From assembly GCA_003049465.1 (NCBI GenBank), contig PYSS01000003.1, positions 558,001 through 622,000 of the forward strand: 64,000 bases of DNA, read 5' to 3'. This DNA comes from Magnaporthiopsis rhizophila. Lineage: Eukaryota > Ascomycota > Sordariomycetes > Magnaporthales > Magnaporthaceae. A model generated the notes under the pieces. The model worked only from the letters and a program-made list of their open reading frames with translations, was not told the origin of the DNA and did no database searches. The position numbers and the translations under genes were made by a program. Positions 26,601 to 36,653 of this stretch are shown one piece after another. How positions within the stretch are numbered: position 1 is the stretch's first letter; the number at the start of each line of letters is the position of its first letter.

Positions 26601-29067
26601 CATTGGCAGGGCTGCAACTGCAAGCCCCATGATGATGCGCAGCAAGAAGGATCCAACCCCGCCGTCGCCTTCTCCGGCGTCAATGGCCATGCTGATGGAG
26701 AGCGGACGCACCAGCCGCAACGGGCCCCGGGACCGTATCCCCGATGGCGTCGACCTGCACCTGCAAACCACTGAGCCGAATGGCCAGAGCGACGTTACTT
26801 CGCCTGAGCAGTCGGTCGCCTCGTCCACCCGCTTCCACTGGCCGACCAGGCGCCGGGGCCCGGGATCCGTGGCCAGCTCCGTCACGTCTGCCACATCGAG
26901 CCTTGCGAGGAGCCAGCGCGTCCGCGGTTATGGCCACCCGGGCAAGACGCTGGACGATTACATCCACAGCTTGGATACTGCTGGCAAGAGAGCTAACAGC
27001 CGCGGACGGGCTCGGGACTCCAGCAGGAACAGGGAGAAGGCGGGCTCGCGCGAACCGTCGGGCGAGCGTGGTCGCGGCGCATCCCGAGGCTATACACCAC
27101 GGGCTGGAAAGCGGTCGCCGAGATCTCCTGTGCCCATGTCACCCGAGGACCTGATCAACTTGAGCACGCCCAGGAACCCTGAGACGCACGTGGAGAAGGA
27201 CGGATCGATCCTGATCGACCTCAACAGCAGCGGGCCTGACCAGGCTCCCAGCACGGTCCGCAAGAGCAGCAGCAGTCAGATCCGGCGCTCTTCCAAGACC
27301 CGGGCCGGTGCCGGCAGCCGCCAGTCGAGCCGCGGCCGCCGCAACGTGAGCGCTGAGAGGCTGGCGAACCGCAGCCGCAGCCGCGGGCTGAGGGACAGAT
27401 CGCCAACATCGCCGGTACCCATGTCGGCGCGCCCAGGCAACTTTTCCGGATCCGAGGACGAGCAAGACTTCCGTCGGGCGCTCGAGGCTCAAGAGCGCTT
27501 CCGCAAGAACACTGCGTCGCGCGGCTCTAGCCGCGCCATCCGGGAAGCGTCACCGGGCTCGACATCGCACAAGATGCGCGAGAGGACGAGCAGCGACCAC
27601 CACACAAGCGGGTACGACGCCAAGTCGTCGCCGTCGCCGTCGCAGCAGCAGCTCTACGCTCTGTCGAGCGGATACGACGATGCTCTTGCATCGGTCCGCC
27701 AGCTCAAGAACGAGAGGCAGCTGAAGAAGGAGGCCGCGGCCCGGGAGCTCGAGGAGCGACGCAGGTCTCTCGCCCGACGCGAGACTGCGCCTCCGATCCC
27801 GCACCCGGACGAGCTCTCTCCCATCACCACGCGGGCGCCGACCTCCTTCTTCGACCGAGCGGCGCCCAACAGCGGCTACACGGTGGCCAAAGACCTGCCT
27901 CAGCGCAGCGCCACGGTCGAGCCGCCCTCTTCGCGCAGCACGTACACGAGCACCAGGCCGGCCATCGGGCTGCCTGCCACTCCCAAGGCCATGCGACTCC
28001 TCATGGATCCCGAGTCGGGCGCTGTACCCGGCGTGCCCCAAATCCCTACCACCTTTGCTCAGCGGGCCTCCCCCACATCTATGTCCCCGGTCAGGGTGTC
28101 ACCCAAGAAGGAAATCCCCGAGCCTCAGTTGCAGCCTCAGCAACAGCGGGAGCCCTCTCCCAAGCAGCGGCAGTCACCCCAGCAGCCGCAGCAGCAGCAG
28201 CAGCAGCAACAGCAGGAGCAACAGCAGCAGCAAGAAGCGCCCCTCACCCTGCTCCCGTCGACTGTCTACAGCCCGCCTGTGCGACCGCCCATTGATCGTT
28301 GCATGTCGGCTCCCCCTGCCGAAATTCTGGCCCCCAAGGCCTTTGGTGGTGGTCCAATCTCGCGCGGCCTCTCGCGCCAGCACTCGACCCGCAAGATGAG
28401 CCAGCCCGACGTCATGGCCGATATGAGACAGACGGCGGCGATCCCCACGATAGATGCCATGATTGGGGGCGGCGGCCGCCGACCCTCACACGACGTCCAG
28501 GTCCCACCGCCACCTCCTCCGCCCCCAATTCTCAAGGAGCTGCAGCACCTCGCCACCCCACCGCCCCCTCCGCCGGCGCCTCTCCCGTATGGTGTCGTGT
28601 CCAGGCCGCAAGTCTACGGCGGCACCACCTCGGGCATGATTGAGATCGTCATGGACGACGACGAACAGGCGCCTCCTGCGCCGTCGTCGGTGCCAGTGGC
28701 TAGCCCTCTGAGCGAGTCCGTCGTCCCCATTCTCTCGCCCCCGGCTCCTCCGTCCGCCAAGGGGATGTTGTCGTCGACCGGCGGCCATCATCGCGGGCGC
28801 AGCAGTGTCGACAACAGCCGGTCCGGCCTCTTCTCGCGTGCCACCGAGCGCATGAGGTCTGGGAGCCGCAACCGGACGACCCCAGCGTCCATGGTGCCCC
28901 GCAGGTCGCCCGAGACCGTGACGTCGCCGTACGAGAGCTTTCACTCGGGCCCTCCCGTCAGCTTCTCCAACTCGCGCGCCGCCTCCGCTGTCCAGCACAT
29001 GGATCAGCAGCAGATCCATGCCCAGAACGACTACCGCACCGGCCTCCACAAGAGCGAGATGATCTAA
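23613..29067 (+). CDS. Large WD40/helical-repeat protein with long disordered C-terminus
   Basis: Five exons: 23,613-24,045; 24,129-24,255; 24,342-24,653; 24,721-25,989; 26,061-29,067. All introns are 67-86 bp with GTGAG/GTAAG donors and CAG/TAG acceptors, and the frame is kept across each junction, giving 1,715 residues. The N-terminal ~420 residues look like WD40 blades (AIVWDLMSGDEVARF, DLRIWSVAKS, TLSWDVRTK). After a Ser-rich linker comes a helical segment (about 620-720) with SGDVHAAATIMIGMGDQNDAIEIY, of the kind found behind WD40 propellers in coat or Gemin5-like scaffolds. The last ~990 residues are disordered: Arg/Ser-rich, a Gln-rich block from about 28,177 to 28,236, and Pro-rich runs (about 28,501-28,590). 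I infer a scaffold role but cannot name a pathway. Trust in the gene model is high and in the function low. Confidence 0.85.
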
Positions 29068-30433
29068 ATAGATTCTGGTTGTTGTCCACGAATCACTGAT
29101 GCTTTCTTCATTACACTCCCTCGACACTAAATTATCTGCCAATCATAGGCAGCCCCCATCAACCAGATATACGACCACTTTCGTCCAATCTCCATTCGAT
29201 TCATCTACCTACCTATGCTTATACTGCATGGCGGTCGGCGTTTATTTTTCTTTTCTATCTCTCATGCCATCTCCTAGTTCATTTTTTGCGTCATTTCTCA
29301 TGACGGACAACAGATTTATACTCTTCTTGGATTCACACATCGTTTGCTTCTTTTCTTCGAGACCTAGACGCCAAGAGGCCGGTTGCGCTGGTTTAAAGGG
29401 CAACCAGAAAAAAAAACCACAAAAAGATTCAAGACCGGGCAGTATAAGACGCCGACAAAAAAAGAGGACGATCCAGACGACAGCAGGCCCAGCCGACAGA
29501 AGCTGTTTGTTCGGCATGGGATAAAAAGCAAGGCCGCCCTCGCGAGAGGGGTTAGGTTTCGAGTTTTCCAAGCAGCAAGATTTTTCACGCTTGCATCTTT
29601 GCATTCTTGCCAAGTTTCAGCGATGCCGGTTTTCATTTATACAAGCAGCATCGTCCGTTTGATGCTGATCGGATTATTTTGCCGTTAAAAGGCAAACCCC
29701 TTGTAACAATTCTAGTCTCTCCTTTACGTTATCTACACGACTTCGCCTGACGTTTCTTTGCCTTTTGATTTCTTCTTCCCTTTGTTTTGCGTGCATTTCG
29801 TTATATCATTCACGTCTCCGTCTGACCCGGTCCGGGTTTGGACATTACGAAGCTCATGACATTTAGCCAGTCGCAGGGATCTTTGGCGCGGGGAGTTCAG
29901 CGGTGTGTCGGGGGACACACCTAGCTGGACACGCGCCGATGGATCGATCCCCTGGGATGGGTATGGGAAGAAAGGAAATTGGGAATATAATTTGGCAGGA
30001 CCACGGGAGGGCGAGGATTAAAGAAAGAAGGAAGCTACCAGATTCGGACTGTCGACGCGGGAAAAGACGGAGTGTACAAGCAGGACCGAGTGTGGACGGT
30101 TCATATAACAATCCTGGCCTCGCGGCAGCTGTTTTTGTTTTGGTTTTGAGCAGATAGGAATGAAATTGCAACTGGGTTTTTATACAACTCAGGGCGAGGT
30201 GTCGAGCAGAAGTGGAAAAAAAAAAAGTGACCAAAAAAAGGTGGCGCGACCGGGGATTGAACACCTTTTTGTAGCGACACCACCTTAAATAAGGAATCAC
30301 AAAAACAAAAAGAAGTCGACGTCCCCATCTCATCCATCTGACCCAAGCCCCTAATGATCGTAATCCAGTTCGCCATGCGACGGTGAAGATGCCTCTGCAG
30401 AGTGAAGCCTCCCTCAAGCGTCATCATCATTGC
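29068..30433. other. Intergenic region after the WD40 gene
   Basis: This holds the 3' flank of the WD40 gene and AT-rich DNA with several A/T runs. A 184-codon minus-strand frame (29,863-30,417) has a hydrophobic/basic translation without recognisable motifs and is not supported. An imperfect inverted repeat lies at about 30,238-30,286. Confidence 0.5.
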
Positions 30434-30652
30434 TTAGGGCCACGCGCAGCGATCGCAGGTTTCCCAGGCGAGTGGGTGGCCACCGCAGCATTCGAACTGG
30501 GCGTCATCAGAGGGTTCTGACGGGAATGGGGCAGACGGATGGGAAATTCGAGCGCCTTCTTCCGATTTAACCATTACAGTTGAAAGTGTACGCTGGAGTT
30601 TTGGTTTATGAGGGGAGCGGCGCGAGTACGGCGAGTCAGCTGTGGAGGGCAT
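30434..30652 (-). CDS. Possible small protein with a Cys/His cluster
   Basis: A 72-residue minus-strand frame starting at MPSTADSP. It could start further upstream (the frame is open to 30,709) or be the last exon of a spliced gene. Its composition is protein-like (Ser/Pro/Lys-rich with an acidic stretch), and it ends in FECCGGHPLAWETCDRCAWP. That end gives a CC-x2-H-x6-C-x2-C arrangement compatible with a single zinc-binding site. It lies head to head with the GPI15 gene 134 bp away. No family is recognised. Small size and the lack of a second line of evidence keep confidence low. Confidence 0.35.
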   Translation of the reverse strand: MPSTADSPYSRRSPHKPKLQRTLSTVMVKSEEGARISHPSAPFPSEPSDDAQFECCGGHPLAWETCDRCAWP

Positions 30653-30786
30653 CACGTGCCTTGACGTTTCACAGCAGAAGGAGCACTGACCCGTCAACGA
30701 TGATAGCAATCATGGGAGCACGTTCCATTATCCAGAGCAAGGTCGCGGCAGTGTCCATGGAATCCAAGTAAAAAAGATAGACGATC

Positions 30787-31587
30787 ATGCTGTCGACGGC
30801 GCCGCACCTCGAAATCCGGCGGCCCTCGCCGACAACGGCCGAGTTCACCGTGACGACGCGCCCGCGGCCGACAACGCTCGGCCTGCGCGCCGCCCTCGCC
30901 GTCGTCTTTGTAGGCCGCATCCTGCTCGCCCTGTCGGCCCTGTTGCTGCTCCACGACAAGTGGACCGAGGCCTTTCCCCCTCCGCCAGAACAGCCATCAT
31001 CATCACGACGACCACCAAACCCACCGTCGTCCTTGTTCTCCTTCCTGGACGAGGACAACACGGCAGCCACGGCGGTGAACCTCCTCCTCGCCGCCCTGGC
31101 GACGGCGCACGCCTCGCCTCCCGGCCGGCAGCTGTCCCGGCTCGCGGCCGCCACGCCGACGTGGGTGCTGGCGCCGCTGTGCGCGCTGGCGCTGCACGTG
31201 GCGCAGCTGCGCCTGCACACGGCCGAATCGCTGCTGGTGCTGCGCGGGCTGGGCGTGCAGACGCGGTCGCAGGGGCCCGGGTACATGTTCTCGTCGTCGC
31301 TGCGGGACCTCTTCGGCCTCGGTTCTTTCGGTGGCGGCGCCGGAGGAGGGGGAGGCGGTGGCCGCTTCATCCCCGTCGACAAGGTGCGCGACGTGCTCAT
31401 CAACGAGGCCTTTCTGGGCTTCGAGGTCCGCTACTATCTCGTCATCGTCGTCGAGGGCGAGGAGGAGCTTGTTGTCGTCTTCCCGCGCCTGCTGCCCCGC
31501 CGCCGCACCGTTGAGACCGTCTGGCGCGGCGTCCGTGGCTGCCTTTATGAGCCTCAGCCGGGCGGCCGGACGGACGGCAAGGGATGA
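30787..31587 (+). CDS. GPI15: GPI-GlcNAc transferase subunit PIG-H/Gpi15
   Basis: Single exon, 266 residues. PIG-H/Gpi15 is a non-catalytic subunit of the ER membrane complex that moves GlcNAc from UDP-GlcNAc to phosphatidylinositol, the first step of GPI-anchor synthesis. Two hydrophobic segments are visible (about 34-56 and 121-142). They are followed by the typical PIG-H domain: ESLLVLRGLGVQTRSQGPG, then FIPVDKVRDVLINEAFLGF and YYLVIVVEGEEELVVVFPRL. The family is usually near 160-200 residues. The extra length here comes from an N-terminal extension, a Pro/Ser loop between the membrane segments and a Gly-rich insertion (about 178-195) inside the domain. The gene converges on PUS3 with 222 bp between coding ends. 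Confidence 0.9.
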   Translation: MLSTAPHLEIRRPSPTTAEFTVTTRPRPTTLGLRAALAVVFVGRILLALSALLLLHDKWTEAFPPPPEQPSSSRRPPNPPSSLFSFLDEDNTAATAVNLLLAALATAHASPPGRQLSRLAAATPTWVLAPLCALALHVAQLRLHTAESLLVLRGLGVQTRSQGPGYMFSSSLRDLFGLGSFGGGAGGGGGGGRFIPVDKVRDVLINEAFLGFEVRYYLVIVVEGEEELVVVFPRLLPRRRTVETVWRGVRGCLYEPQPGGRTDGKG

Positions 31588-31809
31588 GTGCGGCTTTTGG
31601 CGTGTTTGGTGGGGAATATCGGTTTAAACACAGAAAAAAAAAAAAAATCAAAAAAAAAAAAAAATCGAAACTCAACTATATGAAGCGTCACCAGCTTATC
31701 GACATCTAATTCCTCCAACACCAAAGGGCCTAATTTTTCCTTCCTTTATTTTTATTCTATGCTATTTATCGTGTATCACTTGGTGCACCATGCCGTGTGC
31801 GGCGTCCTG

Positions 31810-33984
31810 CTATGAATCACCCGCAGCCCCCGCCAACTTCCGCGCCTTGATGACGCTCCGCCAGTTTTCGGTCCCAGCCAGCTCCGCCGCGTTTGCAAAT
31901 CCCTTGCTCTGCGCCCATTTGTCGTTGACCTCCTCCGGCGTCGCCTGCATCTGCCTCTTGGCTAGCGGCATGTAGGTCCCTATAAGGTGAGGTCCGTCGC
32001 CTCCCTCGAACGCCTTCCTGCCGCGCTGCGGCTGTCGCTGCTGCTTTGCCTTTTTGTTTGGGCTGCCGTTGCTGCCGCCCTTCAAGGCCGCCGCCGCCTC
32101 CACCGCCGCCGCCGACGCGGCCATGGCGCGCACGGGATCCGTCAGCTCGGTGACGCGGTTGAGAAGCCGGTTCGCGAGCAGCTCGTCCATCTTGCGGCCG
32201 CGCCAGACCTCCCAGAGGCCGTCGACGAGCCCCTTGGGTCCGTGCAGGTCGATCGGCTCACCATCCTCGCCCGCGTAGACCCAGTCTAGATCCGGGCCTG
32301 GCTCGACCGCCTCCGAAGACCCGGCGCCGCCCGGCGGCGGCCTGCCAAATAGGCAGTCCCACAAGACAAGGGGCACGTCCGAGGCCAGGTGGTAGTTGGG
32401 CCTCCCCGGGTACCGGGACACGTCGAGCAGGTCCGCCACCACTGCCGGCTTCTCGAGCCCTTGGCCGACCAGGAAGAGCACGGCCACCATGTGGCGGATC
32501 TGGTGCCACAGGAAGGCGGTGCCGCGCACGTGGAAGTAGTATACCCTGGGCCTCCGCGGATCCACCGCAGAGGCGTCGCCGTCGCTGCCGTGTCCGGGCA
32601 GGAACTCGGGCCGGTCCAGATAAGGCAGCGCTGAAGTGACATCGGGCACCTCAACGACGTCGGCCTCGAGCACGCGCCGCTCAAAGTTGGCAATCTGCTT
32701 GCTGGGGTCGATCTTGCAGAAGTTGCGGAAGTCGTGCGAGCCCTCAAAGTAGCGCGCGGCCTCCCGCATGGCCTCGATGTCGAGATAACCGTCCTTGATG
32801 TGGCGGCCAGAAGACGGGAGAGAAGTCACGTCCTCCAGAACCGACGGCATGGGCGCGAAGGCGGGCTGCGTGAAGAAGTAGCGGTACTGGCGCTCGCGGC
32901 ACGAGAAGCGCGCCGAGAAGCCCGGCGGCGGCGTTGGGCACCAAGCGAGCGCCCGGATGTCGGGAGGCAGTGTGCGATTTAGGAGCTTGCAGTATTTGAT
33001 CTCGTCAGCGACGGGGTAGGGCGTCTCGTCGTCCTTGTCATCGTCTTCTTCTTCTTCTTGCCGCCTCTCCTCCTCTCCTGTAGTCTCAAGCGCCGCCGAC
33101 TCGGCAGCAACAGCGACGGTGGCGCCATCACCGGTCTCGGCTGGCGGATTGGCGGCCTCCTTCTGCTGCCTCCTGGCCCTCGGGACGGGGCGGTTGCTGC
33201 GCACCCTCAGGGCGACGACCTGGCCAAAGGCGCTGACGCCGCGGTCCGTTCGGCCGCACTTTGAGTACTCGCACGAGCCGAAGTCGACCTCGTCCGGCCC
33301 CCGCTCCGGGAACACCAGACAGGTCTTGACCAGCGTCTTCCAGAGCTCCTCCTCGACGGTGGGCAGCTGGCCGTTGGCCTGGTACTCGAAGCCGTTGTAG
33401 TTGCCGCCCAGGTATGCCAGCTTGAGCGCGATGAAGCGGGTCGTGTAGTTTGACGGGTCCGCGGCCTTGCGCTTTTTGGACGGCAGTGTTTGTGCCTGTG
33501 TCTGTGCCGCTGATGGGGCCGTCTGCCCTTGCTGCTCTTCGGTAGAGGACGAAGCAAGCACGGCAGTTGCACACTGCTGGGTTTGCTTCTCGAGCTGTTG
33601 CTCCAAATGCTGGATGCGCCGGATCAGGCCCTCCTTGGTCCAGCGATCGTAATTGCTCTTTTCGCTGGCCATGATGGTAGTGGTGAAGTGGCGCGACCAG
33701 GCGGGGGGTCGGACGCCCAGGAAGCGCAAGGTTGGTGTGGATGCGACGAGGGGTTGCAGCCGGAAGTCCTGCCGCACTCGTGATATGGTTTTGTGCCAGC
33801 TCCAGTTGTGCAAAACCCCAGACGTTGGCCTCATACCATCACGAGAAAAAAGCCTTTTGAGGCTATCTGGGCTCCCCGCAAGCCACCTGTTTTTCAAGAT
33901 CAAACGCCCAGTGCCTCCTGGAGTGTTTAGGTATCGTTGTTCAAGTGGCAGGCGAAAATTGCTTGTCATTCTCCTGGACGTCAC
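31810..33984 (-). CDS. DEG1: tRNA pseudouridine synthase Deg1/Pus3 (TruA family)
   Basis: Single exon, 724 residues from the first ATG. The enzyme converts uridine to pseudouridine at positions 38/39 of the tRNA anticodon stem. The core begins near FIALKLAYLGGNYNGFEYQ and has the catalytic motif KCGRTDRGVSAFGQV with Asp247. Later motifs are RYFFTQ, HDFRNFCKIDPSKQ, RVYYFHVRGTAFLWHQIRHM and DLLDVSRYPGRPNYHLA, all of the Pus3 branch rather than Pus1. An acidic insertion (about 295-315) and a Lys/Ala-rich tail account for the extra length. A second in-frame ATG at 33,672 (residue 105, MASEKSNYDRW) precedes a coiled-coil-like stretch. The 104 residues between are Arg-rich and could be a mitochondrial presequence, so two forms are possible. 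The gene is divergent from the Rho-like gene, 245 bp away. Confidence 0.92.
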   Translation of the reverse strand: MTSRRMTSNFRLPLEQRYLNTPGGTGRLILKNRWLAGSPDSLKRLFSRDGMRPTSGVLHNWSWHKTISRVRQDFRLQPLVASTPTLRFLGVRPPAWSRHFTTTIMASEKSNYDRWTKEGLIRRIQHLEQQLEKQTQQCATAVLASSSTEEQQGQTAPSAAQTQAQTLPSKKRKAADPSNYTTRFIALKLAYLGGNYNGFEYQANGQLPTVEEELWKTLVKTCLVFPERGPDEVDFGSCEYSKCGRTDRGVSAFGQVVALRVRSNRPVPRARRQQKEAANPPAETGDGATVAVAAESAALETTGEEERRQEEEEDDDKDDETPYPVADEIKYCKLLNRTLPPDIRALAWCPTPPPGFSARFSCRERQYRYFFTQPAFAPMPSVLEDVTSLPSSGRHIKDGYLDIEAMREAARYFEGSHDFRNFCKIDPSKQIANFERRVLEADVVEVPDVTSALPYLDRPEFLPGHGSDGDASAVDPRRPRVYYFHVRGTAFLWHQIRHMVAVLFLVGQGLEKPAVVADLLDVSRYPGRPNYHLASDVPLVLWDCLFGRPPPGGAGSSEAVEPGPDLDWVYAGEDGEPIDLHGPKGLVDGLWEVWRGRKMDELLANRLLNRVTELTDPVRAMAASAAAVEAAAALKGGSNGSPNKKAKQQRQPQRGRKAFEGGDGPHLIGTYMPLAKRQMQATPEEVNDKWAQSKGFANAAELAGTENWRSVIKARKLAGAAGDS

Positions 33985-34229
33985 ATCGGGCGGGAGTGAT
34001 GCCAGCCGAGCAGTTATCGATAACTAACCGCTTCCCCGAGCCAGCGCATTGGAGTAGTGACATGCGTTATTTACGCCCCTGCTTAGATTCATGCCCATCT
34101 CACATGAACTTTACGAATTCCATCTCCGAAGCCATCATTCTATCTCAACGGATGAGTTCGAAACACGTATTTCATTCAAGGACCGGTTTCCAACACCTCC
34201 AACGCTTCTAGTTCACATCAGGCGATAAT

Positions 34230-35041
34230 ATGGAAGAACACACCATCACAATGCTGCTGCTTGGGGACGAGAATGTCGGGAAATCAACCTTCCTCTCGTA
34301 AGTCGCTGATCGTGCTCAATACTGTGGCATGTGTCTTTTCCCTGATCCTATATCCACTTTATAGTATCCTCTAATGACTTCTCCTCTGCAAACCATAGCC
34401 GCGTTAGCCAGGGGATGGATAGGCTACAGGGGAGGGCTGATATCACCCTCCTGCGCGACTCTGATCAGCCCTTTATTTTCGAGCTGCGTTCGAGAAAAGG
34501 TCTTTATAGAATAGAGCTGCACGACACATCTGGTCCCCACGACTGGCACCTCCTCCGCCCGGATGTCATCGTCATCTGCTACGACATCAGCCAACGCCTT
34601 AGCCTTATCAATATGCAAAGGGTGGTGAGTCGTTAGCCACATCTTTCCCCTGCCCCAAATGTGTCTGCTATCGTTCCAGACCCGAGAGTAAAAAAAAAAA
34701 AAAGGGATGAAGTCGGGAACTGAAATCTATCCCTATTTCTTCCGCAACTCATCCCACAGTGGATCAAGGAGGTGAGATCGACATTCCCCGACGGGGACTC
34801 CCTCCCGATTCTCGTGCTGGGCCTCAAGCGCGACTTGAGGTCAGAGTACGACCCAAACGGCATTATATACCCACAGGAGGCGTACAGAATCGCTCAGGAG
34901 ATGAGGGCGGACAAGTACGTGGAGTGCTCGGCCGTGACGGGCGAGCTGCTGAGCGAGGCGTTCGAGGACGTATACAAGACCGCGGTCAAGACGACGACAG
35001 ACGGGGGCGGGCAGAGCGAGGGAGGATGCGTCGTGATGTGA
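34230..35041 (+). CDS. Divergent Rho-like small GTPase, probably not hydrolysing GTP
   Basis: Three exons (34,230-34,297; 34,399-34,624; 34,760-35,041) with clean GT..AG junctions give 191 residues. The P-loop is GDENVGKS (12-19). The switch II segment reads DTSGPHDWHLLRP (65-77), matching the Rho pattern DTAGQEDYDRLRP, but the catalytic Gln is replaced by Pro69. The G4-like motif is LGLKRDLR (118-125), the G5 motif is ECSAVTGE, and the protein ends in CVVM, a CAAX box for prenylation. Switch I is unlike Rho: no Tyr-x-Pro-Thr motif is visible between the P-loop and DTSG. A normal Rho insert region also seems short (SEYDPNGIIYPQEAYRIAQ). I infer a membrane-anchored nucleotide-binding protein with little or no intrinsic GTPase activity, comparable in logic to Rnd proteins. 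The 3' end lies 24 bp from the RPC17 stop. Confidence 0.8.
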
Positions 35042-35065
35042 AGGAAATAAAGAGCCGGCACCTTC

Positions 35066-35638
35066 CTATGCTCCCTGCCCATTCTCAATGGAGTCGGCGA
35101 TCGGCTCTTCTCCCTCCCCGCCTCCATACTCGCCTTCGGCGCGCGGGAAGCAGCCCAGGACTTGGACGACGATGTCGAGCATGCGGGACTGCTGGTCGGC
35201 CGAGTAGCGCTCAGCCATCTCCTCGACGCACACGTACAGGCCTGGCAGCTCGGTAGGGCGCAGGTTGACGATCATGAGCACCTCGCCCTTGGAGAGGCCA
35301 AACTCGGCGAGCCGCTCGACCAGGGTGGCGATGCTGTCCTGGTCATAGGCGGATGGCTGCTGGCTGAGGGGGTTTGGATATGTTTGGCAATATTGTATCA
35401 CCTTTTTTTTTTGGGTTTGTTTGTATTCAAAACAATGTCTCGTGTCAGCGGTTCATATCCGAGATCCAGCCGGACTGTGAGCTTGTTTGCCTACATCTTT
35501 GGTTACAATCTGGTAATTTTTGGGAGGTCGTCGGTGGTCCTTTTTCTGCCGCTCAGTGAAGCGAGCCTTGGATTCAACAAGGTGGGCGTAGACCTCGTAG
35601 TTGCTCAGAACGGCGTTTTGCGACTCGAGGATCTTCAT
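35066..35638 (-). CDS. RPC17: RNA polymerase III subunit RPC17/RPC9 (Rpb4-like)
   Basis: Two exons (35,507-35,638 and 35,066-35,401) joined in phase 0 across a 105 bp intron give 155 residues. The protein opens with MKILESQNAVLSNYEVYAHL, characteristic of RPC9/C17. The second exon carries the HRDC-like helical part (LVERLAEFGLSKGEVLMIVN, RPTELPGLYVCVEEMAERYS). C17 pairs with C25 to form the stalk of RNA polymerase III and helps recruit TFIIIB for tRNA and 5S transcription. Length fits the family (about 120-160 residues). The acceptor follows a long A-rich stretch, so the exact start of exon 2 is a little uncertain. The last ~20 residues are acidic and Gly-rich. The gene converges tightly with the Rho-like gene. 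Confidence 0.87.
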
Positions 35639-36653
35639 TGCTGTGGGATCTGCTGCTTTGGTAGAAAGTCACGCGCGAAACGGCAGGCGGGAGACGAAGC
35701 CTTCTGTCAGGCGCCCAAAGCGTGATCCGAGCGAAAGAAGAATAGCCGCCGTCATCAATTCATTGAGCACCCCGCCTGCACTGCACCCGTCATCAGAGTG
35801 CACCAGCGCTAGAAGGTCAGCACTGGAAGCCCCCCCCGCATGGCCAATCACATGCGTGTGTCCCGCATGACACCCCGATCGGAGGACTGCAAACAAATTT
35901 TTCTTCCTTCATTGAAAATTTAGCCTCCAGGCCAGGAGCCACTCCTCCCCCGCCGCTGGTCGGCATCTGCCTCTACCACCTTGATGTCAGACCGACTGAC
36001 TGACTCCATCCCTCGCCGGAGTCTCGACTTTTTTTTTTTTTTTTTTTTTTTTTCCCTGCCAGCTAGTTTTTCTGCCAGCCTCCCCTCCTCCTCCAAAAGC
36101 ACTCAGCACAATGCCTCCTCTCTAACCCTCAACACAAAGACGAGAGTGTTTACTCCTCTTGGTTCTCTCTCTTCAGTGACCACATCAGCCCTACCGCTCG
36201 GCCGCCGCTTCACGACTCGAGACGAAATTTCGGGTGCCACAAGGGGGCGCGAAATCGGCTCGATCGACCCGCTTGGGAAGGCCAGACAAGTCGACGGAGA
36301 AAGACGGCGGGACGGTACCGAAAGCAACAGCCATTGGCACCACAAAACGTTGCGTAGAGCCCAGCTCCAAAGCAGAATCGTCTGTTCGACATCTGTCCTT
36401 TCGCCCGAGCTCAACGAAGAAGCCGAATTCGAACAGCCGGAGTCTAATTCGCCAAGAGTGCGTTACCAGCCTTGGCTTCTCCGTGGCCGCTCACTCCGCT
36501 CTCGCACAAGGCCCCCGACGCGGAGTTTGCTTCTTCAAATCCTTTTTTTTTTTTTTCTCTTTGTTCCTGTTTCCCCCTCCATTTGCTCCAGCGGCTCAGA
36601 TACGTCACCATTAGCCTTCCTAGTGAAGCGCTGGCCGCACCGATCCCGCAACC
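35639..36653. promoter_or_regulatory. Divergent promoter between RPC17 and PRS5
   Basis: About 1 kb with no supported gene lies between two head-to-head start codons. It contains a T25 tract (36,029-36,053), a second T run (about 36,542-36,556) and pyrimidine-rich DNA leading to the PRS5 start. No specific binding site can be assigned. Confidence 0.5.
36029..36053. repeat. Poly-T tract (T25)
   Basis: An uninterrupted T run within the intergenic region between RPC17 and PRS5. Such tracts often lie in nucleosome-poor fungal promoters. Confidence 0.9.
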
